A stretch of DNA of 64,000 nucleotides from assembly GCA_902601315.1 (NCBI GenBank), contig CACKMS010000002.1:62001-126000 (forward strand), written 5' to 3'. Shown here piece by piece: positions 18,150 through 27,810 of the stretch (position 1 is its first letter; every line of letters starts with the position of its first letter). The notes below the pieces were generated by a model. It was not told where the DNA came from, did not search any database, and saw only the letters and a program-made list of their open reading frames with translations. Origin of the DNA: an uncultured Pelagibacteraceae bacterium. GTDB taxonomy: Bacteria; Pseudomonadota; Alphaproteobacteria; Pelagibacterales; Pelagibacteraceae. The translations under genes were made by a program, and so were the position numbers.

Positions 18150-20567
18150 ATGAATAAATTTTTATATTTTTCTTTTAAATATTATCTAAAATCAAATAAA
18201 ATTTATTTTATTTTGATTTGTGTAATTTTATTTTCAAGCCAAAGTAAAATTTTTGCTGAAGATTATTCACTTAGTTTTAATGGGACAAATGAATATGTCA
18301 GCGTACCATTTGACTCGACGATGAATCCAAGTGGTGATTTTTCTGTAAGTGCTTGGGTTAAGCTTACTAATTCAAACAAGTATCGATCTGCGGTTACATC
18401 AAGATCAGAAACTGTAAATGGTAACCAAACTGGTGGTTATATGCTTTATGTTTCAAGTGCCAACAGATGGCAATTTTGGAATGGCCATGGATCTACTGAA
18501 GGCTATTGGGCACAAGTAAACGCAAGTGAAAGAATAGTCCAAAACACTTGGCACATGCAAACGGTTACTTACGATCACTCTTCAACCACGATGAAGCTTT
18601 ATGTTGACGGAGTATTTCTCGAAGAAAATACAAGTGAAACTTTAGTAGCTAATACAGATAAACCATTATATATCGGTGCTGGAAGAACAAATAAACATCC
18701 ACACAATGCATTACCTCCTGATTTTTATTTTAATGGGCGAATTGATGATGTTGCTATTTGGAATACAACACTTTCTGCAGCTGAAATAGTGCAATTATAT
18801 AATTCGGGTGAAACATTATATGCAGGGGATAATTATGGAGATTATACATCTTCAGGATCACTGCAAGAGTATTGGACAATGGATAGCGAAGTCAGTGGTG
18901 AAAACAATGGTTCAGGCACAACTTTGTTTGGAGAAAAAAATAACAATGATGGAACATTTGTTAATACCCCTGATTGGGACGATGCAGATTTTCCTGGTAC
19001 AGTTCCAACCCTATCATCTTCAAGTCCTGCAGATGATGAAACAAATGTATTAACTGATGTGAACTTAGTGCTTAATTTTAGTGAGCTAATAAAATTAAAT
19101 ACAGGAAATATTACTTTAAAAAAAACAAGTGATGACTCTGTTGTTGAAGTATTTGACATAAATGGATCAAACGTAAGTTTATCTAGCACAAATCAGATAA
19201 CAATTAATCCAACAGATTTTTTAGAAAAAAGTACAGATTATTATGTTTTAATTGATGCAACAGCTATAGTTGATTTATCAAGAAATAACTATGGAGGTAT
19301 TTCTAGCAAAACTACTTATAATTTCTCAACAGGAGGCACGGGTGCATCTAATCCTTTAGATGATAAAGATGTTGTGGCATCTATAGAGGCTCAAACAGAA
19401 GCACCTAAGAAAGTTGTACAACATATTACATCACCTATTTTTAATAGACTTAATTGGATAAGAGGTTATGAAACAGATGAAAATTTAAGTGCTCAAAAAA
19501 TTAAATTTAATATAGCTAATCCAAAAATAGATAAAATATTAAATATAATACCCCAAACTGTAAGTTTAAATAAAATACCAACCAGATTAGAAGATGATTG
19601 GCTTTTTTGGAGCGAAGGAAGCATAAGTGTGGGTAGAGTAGGCGAAACATCAACATCTTCATTTAAGGAAATAGACACAAACGCAATCACAATTGGTTGG
19701 GATAAAAAAATTGATCAGAAAAAAATTCATGGTTATGCAATTACGTACACAAAAGATGATGTCAAAGTGGGGGATAATGGATCAACCCTAGATGTAGATG
19801 CGTATAGTTTTTCAACATATGCAACTTTTCATCGAAAAGAAAATTCTTATATAGAGGGCATCTTAGGTACAAGTAGATTAGATTTTAAAAATAAACGTGT
19901 AAAAAATAATAATTCTTTAACAGGTGACAGGAATGGTAAACAGTTTTTTGGGTCAATTCATTACATAAATACTATTAGTAAAGAAAATATTAATATCTCC
20001 CCAAATTTAAGATTAGATTTAAGTTATACAAAATTAACTGATTACACTGAAACAGGTTCTAATGCTATTAATTACCATGAACAAACTGTTGAGACGGCTG
20101 GAATATATGGTGGGTTTACTTTTAATAAGGAAGTTTTTAAAGATGATTATATTATTAGACCCACAGCTGGTTTTGAGCTAGGTTTAGACTTAAGTCCAAG
20201 CTCTGATGTTTCACTGAACTATGTTTCAGATCCAAATACTAAATATACTAAATCAATTGATCAGCAAGGGGAAGAGAGTATAAAAGGAAAAATTGGTTTT
20301 GATTTATTAAATGATAATGGTTTGTCTCTCATGGCTTTTTATGAGAGAAATCAAAGTGAAAATAGTCATAGCGATACTTTTTATTTTTTAACTGGATATG
20401 TCGTTTCAAAAGATGAGGAATATACAATGGAGCTAAATGAAAATAAAACTTCACTAGTTTACAAAAGAAATTTAGATGGATTTGAGATTAAATTTGATTC
20501 TGGATATGAATTATTTACTGAAAATCCTGATTATGAATTCAATTTAAAATTAACAAGTAAATTCTAA
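18150..20567 (+). CDS. Autotransporter surface protein with LamG-like lectin domain and one Ig-like module
   Basis: The third tandem paralogue, 805 residues. It has a long basic N-region and signal peptide with likely cleavage after IFA near residue 36. A LamG_3-like domain spans about 38-255, starting LSFNGTNEYVSV and closing GRIDDVAIWNTTLSAAEI. One SbsA/Big_5-like module lies at about 280-400. A linker with RLNWIRGYE leads to a barrel of about 326 residues that begins WLFWSEG near 484 and ends with the outer-membrane-protein terminal Phe (KLTSKF). Its barrel is more diverged from the first two than they are from each other. It converges with grxD with only one base between stop codons, leaving no room for a terminator. 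Confidence 0.82.
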   Translation: MNKFLYFSFKYYLKSNKIYFILICVILFSSQSKIFAEDYSLSFNGTNEYVSVPFDSTMNPSGDFSVSAWVKLTNSNKYRSAVTSRSETVNGNQTGGYMLYVSSANRWQFWNGHGSTEGYWAQVNASERIVQNTWHMQTVTYDHSSTTMKLYVDGVFLEENTSETLVANTDKPLYIGAGRTNKHPHNALPPDFYFNGRIDDVAIWNTTLSAAEIVQLYNSGETLYAGDNYGDYTSSGSLQEYWTMDSEVSGENNGSGTTLFGEKNNNDGTFVNTPDWDDADFPGTVPTLSSSSPADDETNVLTDVNLVLNFSELIKLNTGNITLKKTSDDSVVEVFDINGSNVSLSSTNQITINPTDFLEKSTDYYVLIDATAIVDLSRNNYGGISSKTTYNFSTGGTGASNPLDDKDVVASIEAQTEAPKKVVQHITSPIFNRLNWIRGYETDENLSAQKIKFNIANPKIDKILNIIPQTVSLNKIPTRLEDDWLFWSEGSISVGRVGETSTSSFKEIDTNAITIGWDKKIDQKKIHGYAITYTKDDVKVGDNGSTLDVDAYSFSTYATFHRKENSYIEGILGTSRLDFKNKRVKNNNSLTGDRNGKQFFGSIHYINTISKENINISPNLRLDLSYTKLTDYTETGSNAINYHEQTVETAGIYGGFTFNKEVFKDDYIIRPTAGFELGLDLSPSSDVSLNYVSDPNTKYTKSIDQQGEESIKGKIGFDLLNDNGLSLMAFYERNQSENSHSDTFYFLTGYVVSKDEEYTMELNENKTSLVYKRNLDGFEIKFDSGYELFTENPDYEFNLKLTSKF

Positions 20568-20568
20568 A

Positions 20569-20907
20569 TTAATTTTTTGATTTGAAATTTATCCCTTTTG
20601 TCTCAAAAAGTTTCGCTAATTCGCCGTTCTCATACATTTCTTTGATTATATCACATCCACCTACAAATTCGTTTTTAACATATAGTTGTGGTATAGTTGG
20701 CCAATCACTATAAATTTTAATTCCTTCTCTGACATTTTGATTTGCTAAAACATCAACACTTTTAAAATTTACCTCTAGAATTTTTAAAATATTAGTTACA
20801 GCCATTGAGAAACCACACTGTGGTGCATCTGGTGTACCTTTCATAAATAGACATACTTCATTACTTTCTATCTCATTTTTGATCATATCATTTGTTTGTT
20901 GGTCCAT
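20569..20907 (-). CDS. grxD: Monothiol glutaredoxin, CGFS type
   Basis: CGFS glutaredoxins bind a glutathione-ligated [2Fe-2S] cluster and pass clusters to targets, usually with a BolA partner. The 112-residue protein has the invariant CGFS at 31-34, the upstream MKGTPDAPQ loop, and the WPTIPQLYVKNEFVGG segment with cis-Pro and the glutathione-binding GG(C)D. It is the last gene of the nine-gene minus-strand run. bolA lies only 2 nt upstream, matching the functional Grx4-BolA pairing known in proteobacteria. Confidence 0.95.
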   Translation of the reverse strand: MDQQTNDMIKNEIESNEVCLFMKGTPDAPQCGFSMAVTNILKILEVNFKSVDVLANQNVREGIKIYSDWPTIPQLYVKNEFVGGCDIIKEMYENGELAKLFETKGINFKSKN

Positions 20908-20909
20908 TT

Positions 20910-21140
20910 TTAACTCTCCTTAGTTTTAATTGCTAATGCGTGAAGCTCGTTACCCATTTTACCTTTTAATGAATTATACACCATTTTGTGTTGTTCTATC
21001 TTACTTTTTCCAAAAAATTCTGAAGATGTTACGGTAGCTGAATAATGATTACCATCACCTGCTAAATCTTGTATTTCAATACTAGCATCTGGCATTGCTT
21101 CTTTTATCAAATTTTCTATTTCTTTTAAATCCATCGCCAT
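20910..21140 (-). CDS. bolA: BolA family protein
   Basis: A 76-residue BolA-like protein with the alpha/beta fold pattern IENLIKEAMPDASIEIQDLAG. The invariant His of GDGNHYSATV and the C-terminal ELHALAIKT motif provide cluster ligands in Grx-BolA heterodimers. Length is that of the short BolA/IbaG type. It sits between purL and grxD with gaps of 1-2 nt, so it is cotranscribed with both. The likely role is iron-sulphur trafficking or iron sensing with GrxD; direct transcription-factor activity is less likely for this type. Confidence 0.92.
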   Translation of the reverse strand: MAMDLKEIENLIKEAMPDASIEIQDLAGDGNHYSATVTSSEFFGKSKIEQHKMVYNSLKGKMGNELHALAIKTKES

Positions 21141-21141
21141 G

Positions 21142-23334
21142 TTAATTTTCCATATAATTCTTTAGCCAATATTTATGTGTCTTTGTTAATTCTTCAATAG
21201 GTAAATTAATCTCCCCATTAAAACTTAAGTTTTTATCTTCAATTGCACCTAATTCTTCAAAATGAACTGAATTTTTTTCTAACAAATCATTAACTTTTTT
21301 AATATTAGTTTTTTCAATTTCAATTATATATCTGCCCTGATCTTCACCAAAGAAATATTCATATTTATTTACTAAATCTTTAAACGGATTAATTTTAATT
21401 CCTTTTTGTCCCCTAATACACATTTTAGAAACTGCTGTTAAAATTCCACCAATCGATACATCATGACAAGTTTGAATTAAGTTTTTATCAATAAGATGTA
21501 ATATTGTTTCTCCAATATTTTTTTCATTAAATAAATTTATGCTAGGAGGAGGACCTTTTTTTTCTAATAAAATATTTCTTGCAAATATACTTTGATCTAA
21601 ATGCCCTTCAGTTTTACCAATTACATAAACAATATTTCCTGTTTTTTTAAAATCCATTGTAATCATTTTTTGATAATCTTTAATTAATCCCACTCCACCT
21701 ATAGCTGGTGTTGGTTTTATACCTTTGTCTTTTGTTTCATTGTAAAAAGAAACATTCCCAGACACGACTGGAAATTCTAAATATTTACTAGCTTCAGTTA
21801 TACCCTCTACACATTCAACAAATTCACCCATATTTTTCTCTTTTTCTGGGTTTCCAAAGTTTAAACAATTCGTAATTGCTATTGGTTTTGCACCAACAGA
21901 TATTAGATTTCTCCAACTTTCACATACAATTTGTTTTCCACCAGTTAGAGGATGTGAAAAGCAGTATGTTGCAGACGTGTCTACAGAAGCTGCTACCGCT
22001 TTTGTAGTACCATGCACTCTTACAACACCAGCATCTCCACCTGGTTTTTGAATAGTATCACCCATAACTGTATGATCATATTGATCCCAAATCCATTTTT
22101 TATCTGAAACATTTGGACTAGATAAAATTTTTTTTAAACAATCTGATAAATTTAAAGATTTAAATTGTTGTTTATCAAATTTTAATTTTTGAGGTAACTT
22201 TATTTTTTTCCATTTTCTATCATAGACAGGTGCATCTTCTGCAAGAAAATCAATTGGTATTGATGCAACATTTTTATTATCGAACAATAAATCTATTTTC
22301 TTTGTATTTGTTGTTTTTCCTATAACAGCAAAATCTAAATTCCATTTATCAAAAATTTTTTTTGCATGATCTTCCTTACCATTTTCCAAAACGATCAACA
22401 TTCTCTCCTGACTTTCTGAAAGCATAATTTCGTATGGTGTCATCTTTTCCTCTCTGCAGGGAACTTTGTTAAGATTAAGTTCAATTCCTAATTTACCTTT
22501 TGATGCCATCTCTACACTGGAAGAGGTTAAACCTGCAGCACCCATATCTTGGATTGCTATTATTGAGTTACCAGCCATTAGTTCAAGGCAAGCCTCCAAT
22601 AATAGTTTTTCAGTAAACGGATCACCAACTTGAACAGTTGGTTTTTTTTCCTCTATTTCATCATCAAAAGTCGCTGAAGCCATACTTGCTCCGTGTATTC
22701 CATCTCTACCTGTTTTTGATCCTACATAAATTACAGGTTTATCTACTCCAGCAGCTTTTGAATAAAAGATTTTGTTTTTATTAACTAGTCCTAATGTCAT
22801 TGCATTTACTAAAATATTACCATTATAACTCTCATCAAAAGATGTTTGCCCAGCAACTGTTGGAACACCAATGCAATTTCCGTATCCACCAATTCCTTTA
22901 ACTACCCCTCTTAATAAGTTTTTAGTTTTTTTGTGTTGTGGAGATCCAAAATGGATTGAATTTAAATTAGCAATTGGTCTTGCTCCCATCGTAAAAACAT
23001 CCCTCATTATTCCACCAACACCTGTTGCAGCACCTTGATATGGCTCAATAAATGATGGATGATTATGACTTTCTATTTTAAATACAATTGCATCATCATC
23101 TCCTATGTCTATAACACCAGCGTTCTCACCAGGTCCTTGTATGACTTGTTTTCCTTTTGTATGAAGTTTTTTAAGATGTTTTCTTGATGATTTATATGAG
23201 CAATGCTCATTCCACATTGCAGAAAATATTGCAAGCTCAGTAATATTTGGAACTCTCTTTAATAGTTCACAGATTTTGTTGTACTCATCTTTTTTTAATC
23301 CATGCTCAACTGCGATTTTTTCAGTAACTTCCAT
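21142..23334 (-). CDS. purL: Phosphoribosylformylglycinamidine synthase, small-type PurL subunit
   Basis: PurL is the ATP-dependent synthetase subunit converting FGAR to FGAM in purine biosynthesis. At 730 residues it is the small PurL that needs separate PurS and PurQ, both encoded directly upstream. Two AIRS-related halves are visible. The N-terminal portion includes [16 protein letters not shown] and [12 protein letters not shown], and the second half repeats the fold, with [16 protein letters not shown] near 430. Its start overlaps the purQ stop by one base. Full length and intact. Confidence 0.96.
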   Translation of the reverse strand: MEVTEKIAVEHGLKKDEYNKICELLKRVPNITELAIFSAMWNEHCSYKSSRKHLKKLHTKGKQVIQGPGENAGVIDIGDDDAIVFKIESHNHPSFIEPYQGAATGVGGIMRDVFTMGARPIANLNSIHFGSPQHKKTKNLLRGVVKGIGGYGNCIGVPTVAGQTSFDESYNGNILVNAMTLGLVNKNKIFYSKAAGVDKPVIYVGSKTGRDGIHGASMASATFDDEIEEKKPTVQVGDPFTEKLLLEACLELMAGNSIIAIQDMGAAGLTSSSVEMASKGKLGIELNLNKVPCREEKMTPYEIMLSESQERMLIVLENGKEDHAKKIFDKWNLDFAVIGKTTNTKKIDLLFDNKNVASIPIDFLAEDAPVYDRKWKKIKLPQKLKFDKQQFKSLNLSDCLKKILSSPNVSDKKWIWDQYDHTVMGDTIQKPGGDAGVVRVHGTTKAVAASVDTSATYCFSHPLTGGKQIVCESWRNLISVGAKPIAITNCLNFGNPEKEKNMGEFVECVEGITEASKYLEFPVVSGNVSFYNETKDKGIKPTPAIGGVGLIKDYQKMITMDFKKTGNIVYVIGKTEGHLDQSIFARNILLEKKGPPPSINLFNEKNIGETILHLIDKNLIQTCHDVSIGGILTAVSKMCIRGQKGIKINPFKDLVNKYEYFFGEDQGRYIIEIEKTNIKKVNDLLEKNSVHFEELGAIEDKNLSFNGEINLPIEELTKTHKYWLKNYMEN

Positions 23335-24017
23335 TAATTTAAGTTTCGTAATAAATTTTCAAAGAATAATGATCCATCTTCACCAGATAGATATTTATCA
23401 ATCATTCTTTCAGGGTGGGGCATCATACCTAATACATTCTTTTTACAATTAAATATTCCAGCTATATTTTTAATTGCTCCATTAGGGTTATTTTCATCAT
23501 TTTCATCCCCATTTTTATTGCAATATGTGACAGCAATTTGATTATTATCCTCCAATGATTTCATTTCATCATTAGAGCAAAAATAATTACCTTCATTATG
23601 AGCTATATGAAGTTCTAGGATATTTTTTTTAATATCTTTAAAGTATTTATTTTGTTTATCTTTAATTTTTACAAATACATTTCTACAAATAAAATTTAGA
23701 TATTTATTTTGTTGAAGAATTCCAGGCAATAACCCTGTTTCAGTTAAAATTTGAAAGCCATTGCAAATTCCTAAGACTAAACCACCTGAGTTTGCAAAAT
23801 CTATTACTGATTTAATTATTTTTGATTTTGATGCTATACTCCCACATCTTAAATAATCACCATAAGAAAAACCTCCTGGTAAAACAATTAAATCACTTTT
23901 TGGTATTGAATTATCATTATGCCAGATCATTTGGTTTTTAAAACCAAACTTTTTAAGGGCTACATCCATATCCCTATCACAATTTGATCCTGGAAAAATT
24001 ATGACTGAGGACTTCAT
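23334..24017 (-). CDS. purQ: Phosphoribosylformylglycinamidine synthase, glutaminase subunit PurQ
   Basis: PurQ supplies ammonia to PurL from glutamine. The class I glutamine amidotransferase fold is clear over 227 residues: PGSNCDRD near the start, [12 protein letters not shown] at 48-59, nucleophile Cys85 in GICNGFQ, and a catalytic His/Glu in MMPHPER near the C-terminus. It lies 6 nt after purS and overlaps purL by one base, giving the order purS-purQ-purL of the three-component enzyme. Confidence 0.96.
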   Translation of the reverse strand: MKSSVIIFPGSNCDRDMDVALKKFGFKNQMIWHNDNSIPKSDLIVLPGGFSYGDYLRCGSIASKSKIIKSVIDFANSGGLVLGICNGFQILTETGLLPGILQQNKYLNFICRNVFVKIKDKQNKYFKDIKKNILELHIAHNEGNYFCSNDEMKSLEDNNQIAVTYCNKNGDENDENNPNGAIKNIAGIFNCKKNVLGMMPHPERMIDKYLSGEDGSLFFENLLRNLN

Positions 24018-24023
24018 CTATAA

Positions 24024-24257
24024 TTAAAGTATTTTATAATCCTCAATAACTAGATTAGCTAAAAGTTTTTTACACATATCTTCTACTTGTAATTTTGCTT
24101 TAGTTTCATCATTTTCATTTACATTTATTTCAAAAAATTTTCCCTGTCTCACATCATCTACACTACTAAAATTCATTCCATTTAATGTTTGTTGTATAGC
24201 TTTACCTTGAGGATCAAGTACTCCATTTTTAAGAGTAACTACAACTTTAATTATCAT
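24024..24257 (-). CDS. purS: Phosphoribosylformylglycinamidine synthase subunit PurS
   Basis: A 77-residue PurS that bridges PurQ and PurL. The family pattern VTLKNGVLDPQGKAIQQTL is at the N-terminus, followed by VDDVRQGKFFEI and a C-terminal ANLVIEDYKI strand. Its start overlaps the purC stop by one base. Presence of purS confirms the three-subunit FGAM synthase. Confidence 0.95.
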   Translation of the reverse strand: MIIKVVVTLKNGVLDPQGKAIQQTLNGMNFSSVDDVRQGKFFEINVNENDETKAKLQVEDMCKKLLANLVIEDYKIL

Positions 24258-25042
24258 TATTTTTTTTTAAATTTTACTGCTTTAGGCTTGCTATATTTTA
24301 ATGGTCTAATGTTAGATTGTTCATGAAGTATATCCAATCTTCTAGCAACTTCTTGATAACCTTCAACTAAATTTCCTAAATCTTTTCTAAATCTATCTTT
24401 GTCTAATTTTTTATCAGTGGTTGCATCCCACAATCTACAGGTGTCAGGACTAATTTCATCTGCTAAAATAATATCTTTTTTTCCATTTTTTTCTAATCTT
24501 CCAAATTCAACTTTAAAATCAACCAACTTTATTCCAACACCTCTGAACATTCCTTGAAGAAAATCATTTATTCTTGCTAATTCATTGTTCACAAAATCAA
24601 TTTCAAAATCATCCATCCATTTAAAAGTTAAGATATGTTCTTTGCTGATAAGTGGATCACCGAGTTCATCGTTTTTTAAGCAATATTCAACTAGTGGATA
24701 TTCAAGAACTGTTCCATCTTCTATACCAAGTCTTTTTGTTAATGATCCTGTTGCGATATTTCTTACTATAAATTCAATGGGTATAATCTCAACATGTTGA
24801 ACGAGTTGTTCTCTCATATTAAGACGTTTTATTAAATGGTTTTTAATACCAACCTGATTTAAATTTGTCAGAATATGTTCTGAAATTCTATTATTTAAAA
24901 TTCCTTTACCATCAATGACATCTTTTTTCTGGTTGTTAAAGGCTGTAGCATCATCTTTAAAATGTTGTATGACTAAATTTTTATCACTTGTTGCAAAAAC
25001 TATTTTTGCTTTACCTTCATATATTTTTTTTCCTTTTTTCAT
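24257..25042 (-). CDS. purC: Phosphoribosylaminoimidazole-succinocarboxamide (SAICAR) synthase
   Basis: PurC joins CAIR and aspartate with ATP to form SAICAR. The 261-residue protein starts KKGKKIYEGKAKIVF, the classic beta-strand nucleotide-binding opening. It contains the signatures EFIVRNIATGSL near 96 and VDFKVEFGR and LADEISPDTCRLW in the C-terminal half. It is flanked by purB upstream and purS downstream with one-base overlaps on each side. Confidence 0.96.
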   Translation of the reverse strand: MKKGKKIYEGKAKIVFATSDKNLVIQHFKDDATAFNNQKKDVIDGKGILNNRISEHILTNLNQVGIKNHLIKRLNMREQLVQHVEIIPIEFIVRNIATGSLTKRLGIEDGTVLEYPLVEYCLKNDELGDPLISKEHILTFKWMDDFEIDFVNNELARINDFLQGMFRGVGIKLVDFKVEFGRLEKNGKKDIILADEISPDTCRLWDATTDKKLDKDRFRKDLGNLVEGYQEVARRLDILHEQSNIRPLKYSKPKAVKFKKK

Positions 25043-26334
25043 TATTTTAATACTCTCTTAAATATATAATTAATATTTTTAAAGTGTTTAGAATATGTAA
25101 ATATTTTTTTAATTTTTTTATCAGAAACTCTATCAGTAATTCTTTTATCTTTTTTAACAAGATCAATTAAATTTATATTTTTTGCAAAACTAGATTTTGC
25201 ATGCCCTTGTACTAATCTGTAAGCTTTCTCTCTTTGCATTCCCGATTTAGTTAATTCAAGCATTAATTCTTGAGAAAACACTAATCCCTTAGTAAAGTTT
25301 AAATTTTCTAGCATTTTTTTTGGATAGACTATCATTTTATCTAAAATATTTGCCAGTCTAACAAGAGCAAAATCTAGCGTTATGTTTGCATCAGGTCCAA
25401 TATTTCTTTCCACACTTGAGTGGGAAATATCTCTTTCATGCCATAGTGCTATATTTTCTAAAGCTGGCACAACATAACTTCTGACCATTCTTGCAAGACC
25501 AGTTAAATTTTCACTTAATATTGGATTTTTCTTGTGAGGCATTGCGGAAGAGCCTTTCTGATCTTTAGAAAAGAACTCCTGTAATTCATAAACCTCTGAT
25601 CTTTGAAGATGGCGTATTTCTGTTGCAGCTCTTTCAACTGAACCTGCAATGATACCTATAATTGCAAAATAATGTGCATGTCGATCTCTTGGTATAATCT
25701 GTGTTGATATAGGTTCAGGTTTGAGTTTTAATTTTTTTGATACATAGATTTCTATTTTTGGATCTATATTTGCAAATGTTCCAACAGCACCTGAAATAGC
25801 ACAAGTTGATACTTCTTCAATTGCATCTTTAAGTCTTTTTTTATTACGTTTAAACTCCTCATAAAAAGATGCTAGTTTAAGTCCAAAAGTTATTGGTTCG
25901 GCATGTATACCGTGACTTCTACCAATACAAGGCGTCATCTTATATTTTTTTGCCTGTTTTTTTAAAACTGATAAAATTTTATCTATATCTTTTAATAAGA
26001 TATTTCCCGATTGAACTAATTGTATATTAAAACTTGTATCCAAAACATCGGATGAGGTCATTCCTTGATGAAGGTATCTAGCTTTAATTCCAGTTTGTTC
26101 AGTAATTGATGTTAAAAAAGCAATAACATCATGTTTTACTTTTGCTTCAATATCATGAATTCTTTTGACTTTAATTTTGCCTTTTTTTTTAACAATTGAT
26201 GCTACACCTCTTGGAATTATTTTGTATTTTTCCATTGCTTCAGCAGCTGCAATTTCTACATCAAGCCAAATTTTATATTTATTTTGTTCTGACCAAATAT
26301 TGACTAATTCTTTTCTTGAATATCTAGATATCAT
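25042..26334 (-). CDS. purB: Adenylosuccinate lyase
   Basis: PurB splits SAICAR and adenylosuccinate, releasing fumarate. The 430-residue member of the fumarase/aspartase superfamily has TSSDVLDT at 93-100, the catalytic-His segment GRSHGIHAEP at about 138-147, and the signature GSSAMPHKKNP at 261-271 with the catalytic serine loop. Its start is at the last base of the map stop codon, and its stop overlaps purC, so it is the first purine gene of the run. Confidence 0.96.
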   Translation of the reverse strand: MISRYSRKELVNIWSEQNKYKIWLDVEIAAAEAMEKYKIIPRGVASIVKKKGKIKVKRIHDIEAKVKHDVIAFLTSITEQTGIKARYLHQGMTSSDVLDTSFNIQLVQSGNILLKDIDKILSVLKKQAKKYKMTPCIGRSHGIHAEPITFGLKLASFYEEFKRNKKRLKDAIEEVSTCAISGAVGTFANIDPKIEIYVSKKLKLKPEPISTQIIPRDRHAHYFAIIGIIAGSVERAATEIRHLQRSEVYELQEFFSKDQKGSSAMPHKKNPILSENLTGLARMVRSYVVPALENIALWHERDISHSSVERNIGPDANITLDFALVRLANILDKMIVYPKKMLENLNFTKGLVFSQELMLELTKSGMQREKAYRLVQGHAKSSFAKNINLIDLVKKDKRITDRVSDKKIKKIFTYSKHFKNINYIFKRVLK

Positions 26335-27110
26335 TAAATTTTATATGGGGGTTCTTTATAACCTTTAACAGATTCTGTAAAAATTTCATAAGAATCCTCT
26401 GTAATTCCTATAGTATGTTCAAATTGCGCTGATAATGATTTATCTTTTGTTACAGCTGTCCAACCATCATTTAAAACTTTAACATCATATTTACCATCAT
26501 TAATCATCGGTTCAATTGTAAAAGTCATACCCGGTCTTAATTCAATACCTGTATTTTTTTTTCCATAATGAAGAATGTTGGGTGGTTCATGAAAAATATT
26601 ACTAATTCCGTGACCACAAAAATCTCTAACAACAGAATATCCTTTTTCTTCAACATAAGATTGAATTTCGTAACCTATATCACCTAATCTCTTACCAGGT
26701 TTTAATATTTCAATACCTCGCATCATAGATTCGTAAGTTGTATTGATTAAATTAGTTGCTTTAACAGATGCATCTCCAATTACAAACATTCTACTAGTGT
26801 CGCCATAATATTCATCTACTATTGCAGTAACATCAACATTGATGGTATCACCTTCTTTTAAGATTCTATCTGAAGGAATACCATGACAAACGACATGATT
26901 TAACGATGTACATAATGATTTTTTAAAACCCCTATAAAATTGTGGGGCAGAATAACCACCATTATCTTTTATAAATTCATAACCTAATGCATCAATTTTA
27001 TCAGTTGATACACCTTCTTTTATTTCATCTGTTAACATATCTAGAGTTTTTGCGGCAAGATTACCTGCAGTTCTCATTTTCATAAACTTCTCTAAATAAT
27101 TATTTTGCAT
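26334..27110 (-). CDS. map: Methionine aminopeptidase, type I
   Basis: Map removes the initiator methionine from nascent proteins. The five dinuclear-metal ligands are all present: Asp93, Asp104, His167, Glu200 and Glu231. Counting from the ATG at 27110 they are offset by exactly four from the E. coli numbering. The substrate-site His is in NHVVCHGIP. I prefer this ATG to the TTG one codon upstream. The start overlaps the end of sfsA, so the gene is embedded in the sfsA-map-pur run rather than in its more familiar place near secY/adk. Confidence 0.96.
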   Translation of the reverse strand: MQNNYLEKFMKMRTAGNLAAKTLDMLTDEIKEGVSTDKIDALGYEFIKDNGGYSAPQFYRGFKKSLCTSLNHVVCHGIPSDRILKEGDTINVDVTAIVDEYYGDTSRMFVIGDASVKATNLINTTYESMMRGIEILKPGKRLGDIGYEIQSYVEEKGYSVVRDFCGHGISNIFHEPPNILHYGKKNTGIELRPGMTFTIEPMINDGKYDVKVLNDGWTAVTKDKSLSAQFEHTIGITEDSYEIFTESVKGYKEPPYKI

Positions 27111-27795
27111 CAATTATTTTAATTTTTTTCTCAATTTTAATTTGTTTAGAATTCAAGCTACATCTATATGCTAAAAATTTTACACCAGCTTTTCTTGCTT
27201 CGATATAACCCTCAAAATAATTAGGATCAATTTCTTTTGCTATTCTAAAATTACTTATACCTTGAATTTGAGTTAAAAATAAGACATGTGGTTTATAACT
27301 TTTTTTGATTGAATTAATTAACATTTTTAGATGTTTTAAACCTCTTTCAGTTACCGCATCAGGAAATTCTGCCACCTCATCATTATTTATCAATGTAACA
27401 TTTTTGACCTCTAATAAACTTTTATCACACAAAAAATCAAATCTTGTATCTGATGAATATTTAAATTCTGGCTTAATATTTTTAGTATTTTTAAACTCAG
27501 AAATTAATTTATTTTCTAAACCATGTTGGACAATTTTGTTAGCTCTATGCGTATTAACACCAACTAATTTTTTTTTGACCTTTATTAATTCAAGTGTAAA
27601 TTTAAGTTTTCTTGAAGGATTATTTTGTGGTGAAATCCATACCTCATTACCTTTGTCCAATAGACCCTTCATAGAACCAGTATTAGGGCAATGAGCTGTA
27701 ACTATTTTATTATTTACTTCTATATCAGTAAAAAATCTTTTATATCTTTTCACTAATTTGCCTTTAATAAGTGTATTGGTAAAATTCATTAACAT
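27100..27795 (-). CDS. sfsA: SfsA family protein
   Basis: A 231-residue SfsA homologue. The N-terminal OB-like part contains HCPNTGSMKGLL, and the C-terminal nuclease-like part contains DFLCDKSLLEVKNVTL and FPDAVTERGLKHL. These include the conserved Asp and E-x-K residues resembling a PD-(D/E)xK core. SfsA was named for stimulating sugar fermentation in E. coli, but its biochemical role is uncertain; DNA binding or nuclease activity is suggested by fold. It is the first gene of the minus-strand run. Two ATGs, at 27795 and 27789, are both possible. The divergent neighbour begins only 15 nt away. Confidence 0.9.
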   Translation of the reverse strand: MLMNFTNTLIKGKLVKRYKRFFTDIEVNNKIVTAHCPNTGSMKGLLDKGNEVWISPQNNPSRKLKFTLELIKVKKKLVGVNTHRANKIVQHGLENKLISEFKNTKNIKPEFKYSSDTRFDFLCDKSLLEVKNVTLINNDEVAEFPDAVTERGLKHLKMLINSIKKSYKPHVLFLTQIQGISNFRIAKEIDPNYFEGYIEARKAGVKFLAYRCSLNSKQIKIEKKIKIIDAK

Positions 27796-27810
27796 TATTT
27801 ATATTTGTAA

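Noticed and set aside
27305-27694. 129-residue plus-strand reading frame
   Set aside because: It is antisense to sfsA, whose motifs are clear, and shows no domain or start signal of its own.
27796-27810. Purine riboswitch or PurR-type operator before the purine-gene run
   Set aside because: The gap is 15 nt and the sequence shows no aptamer-like structure.
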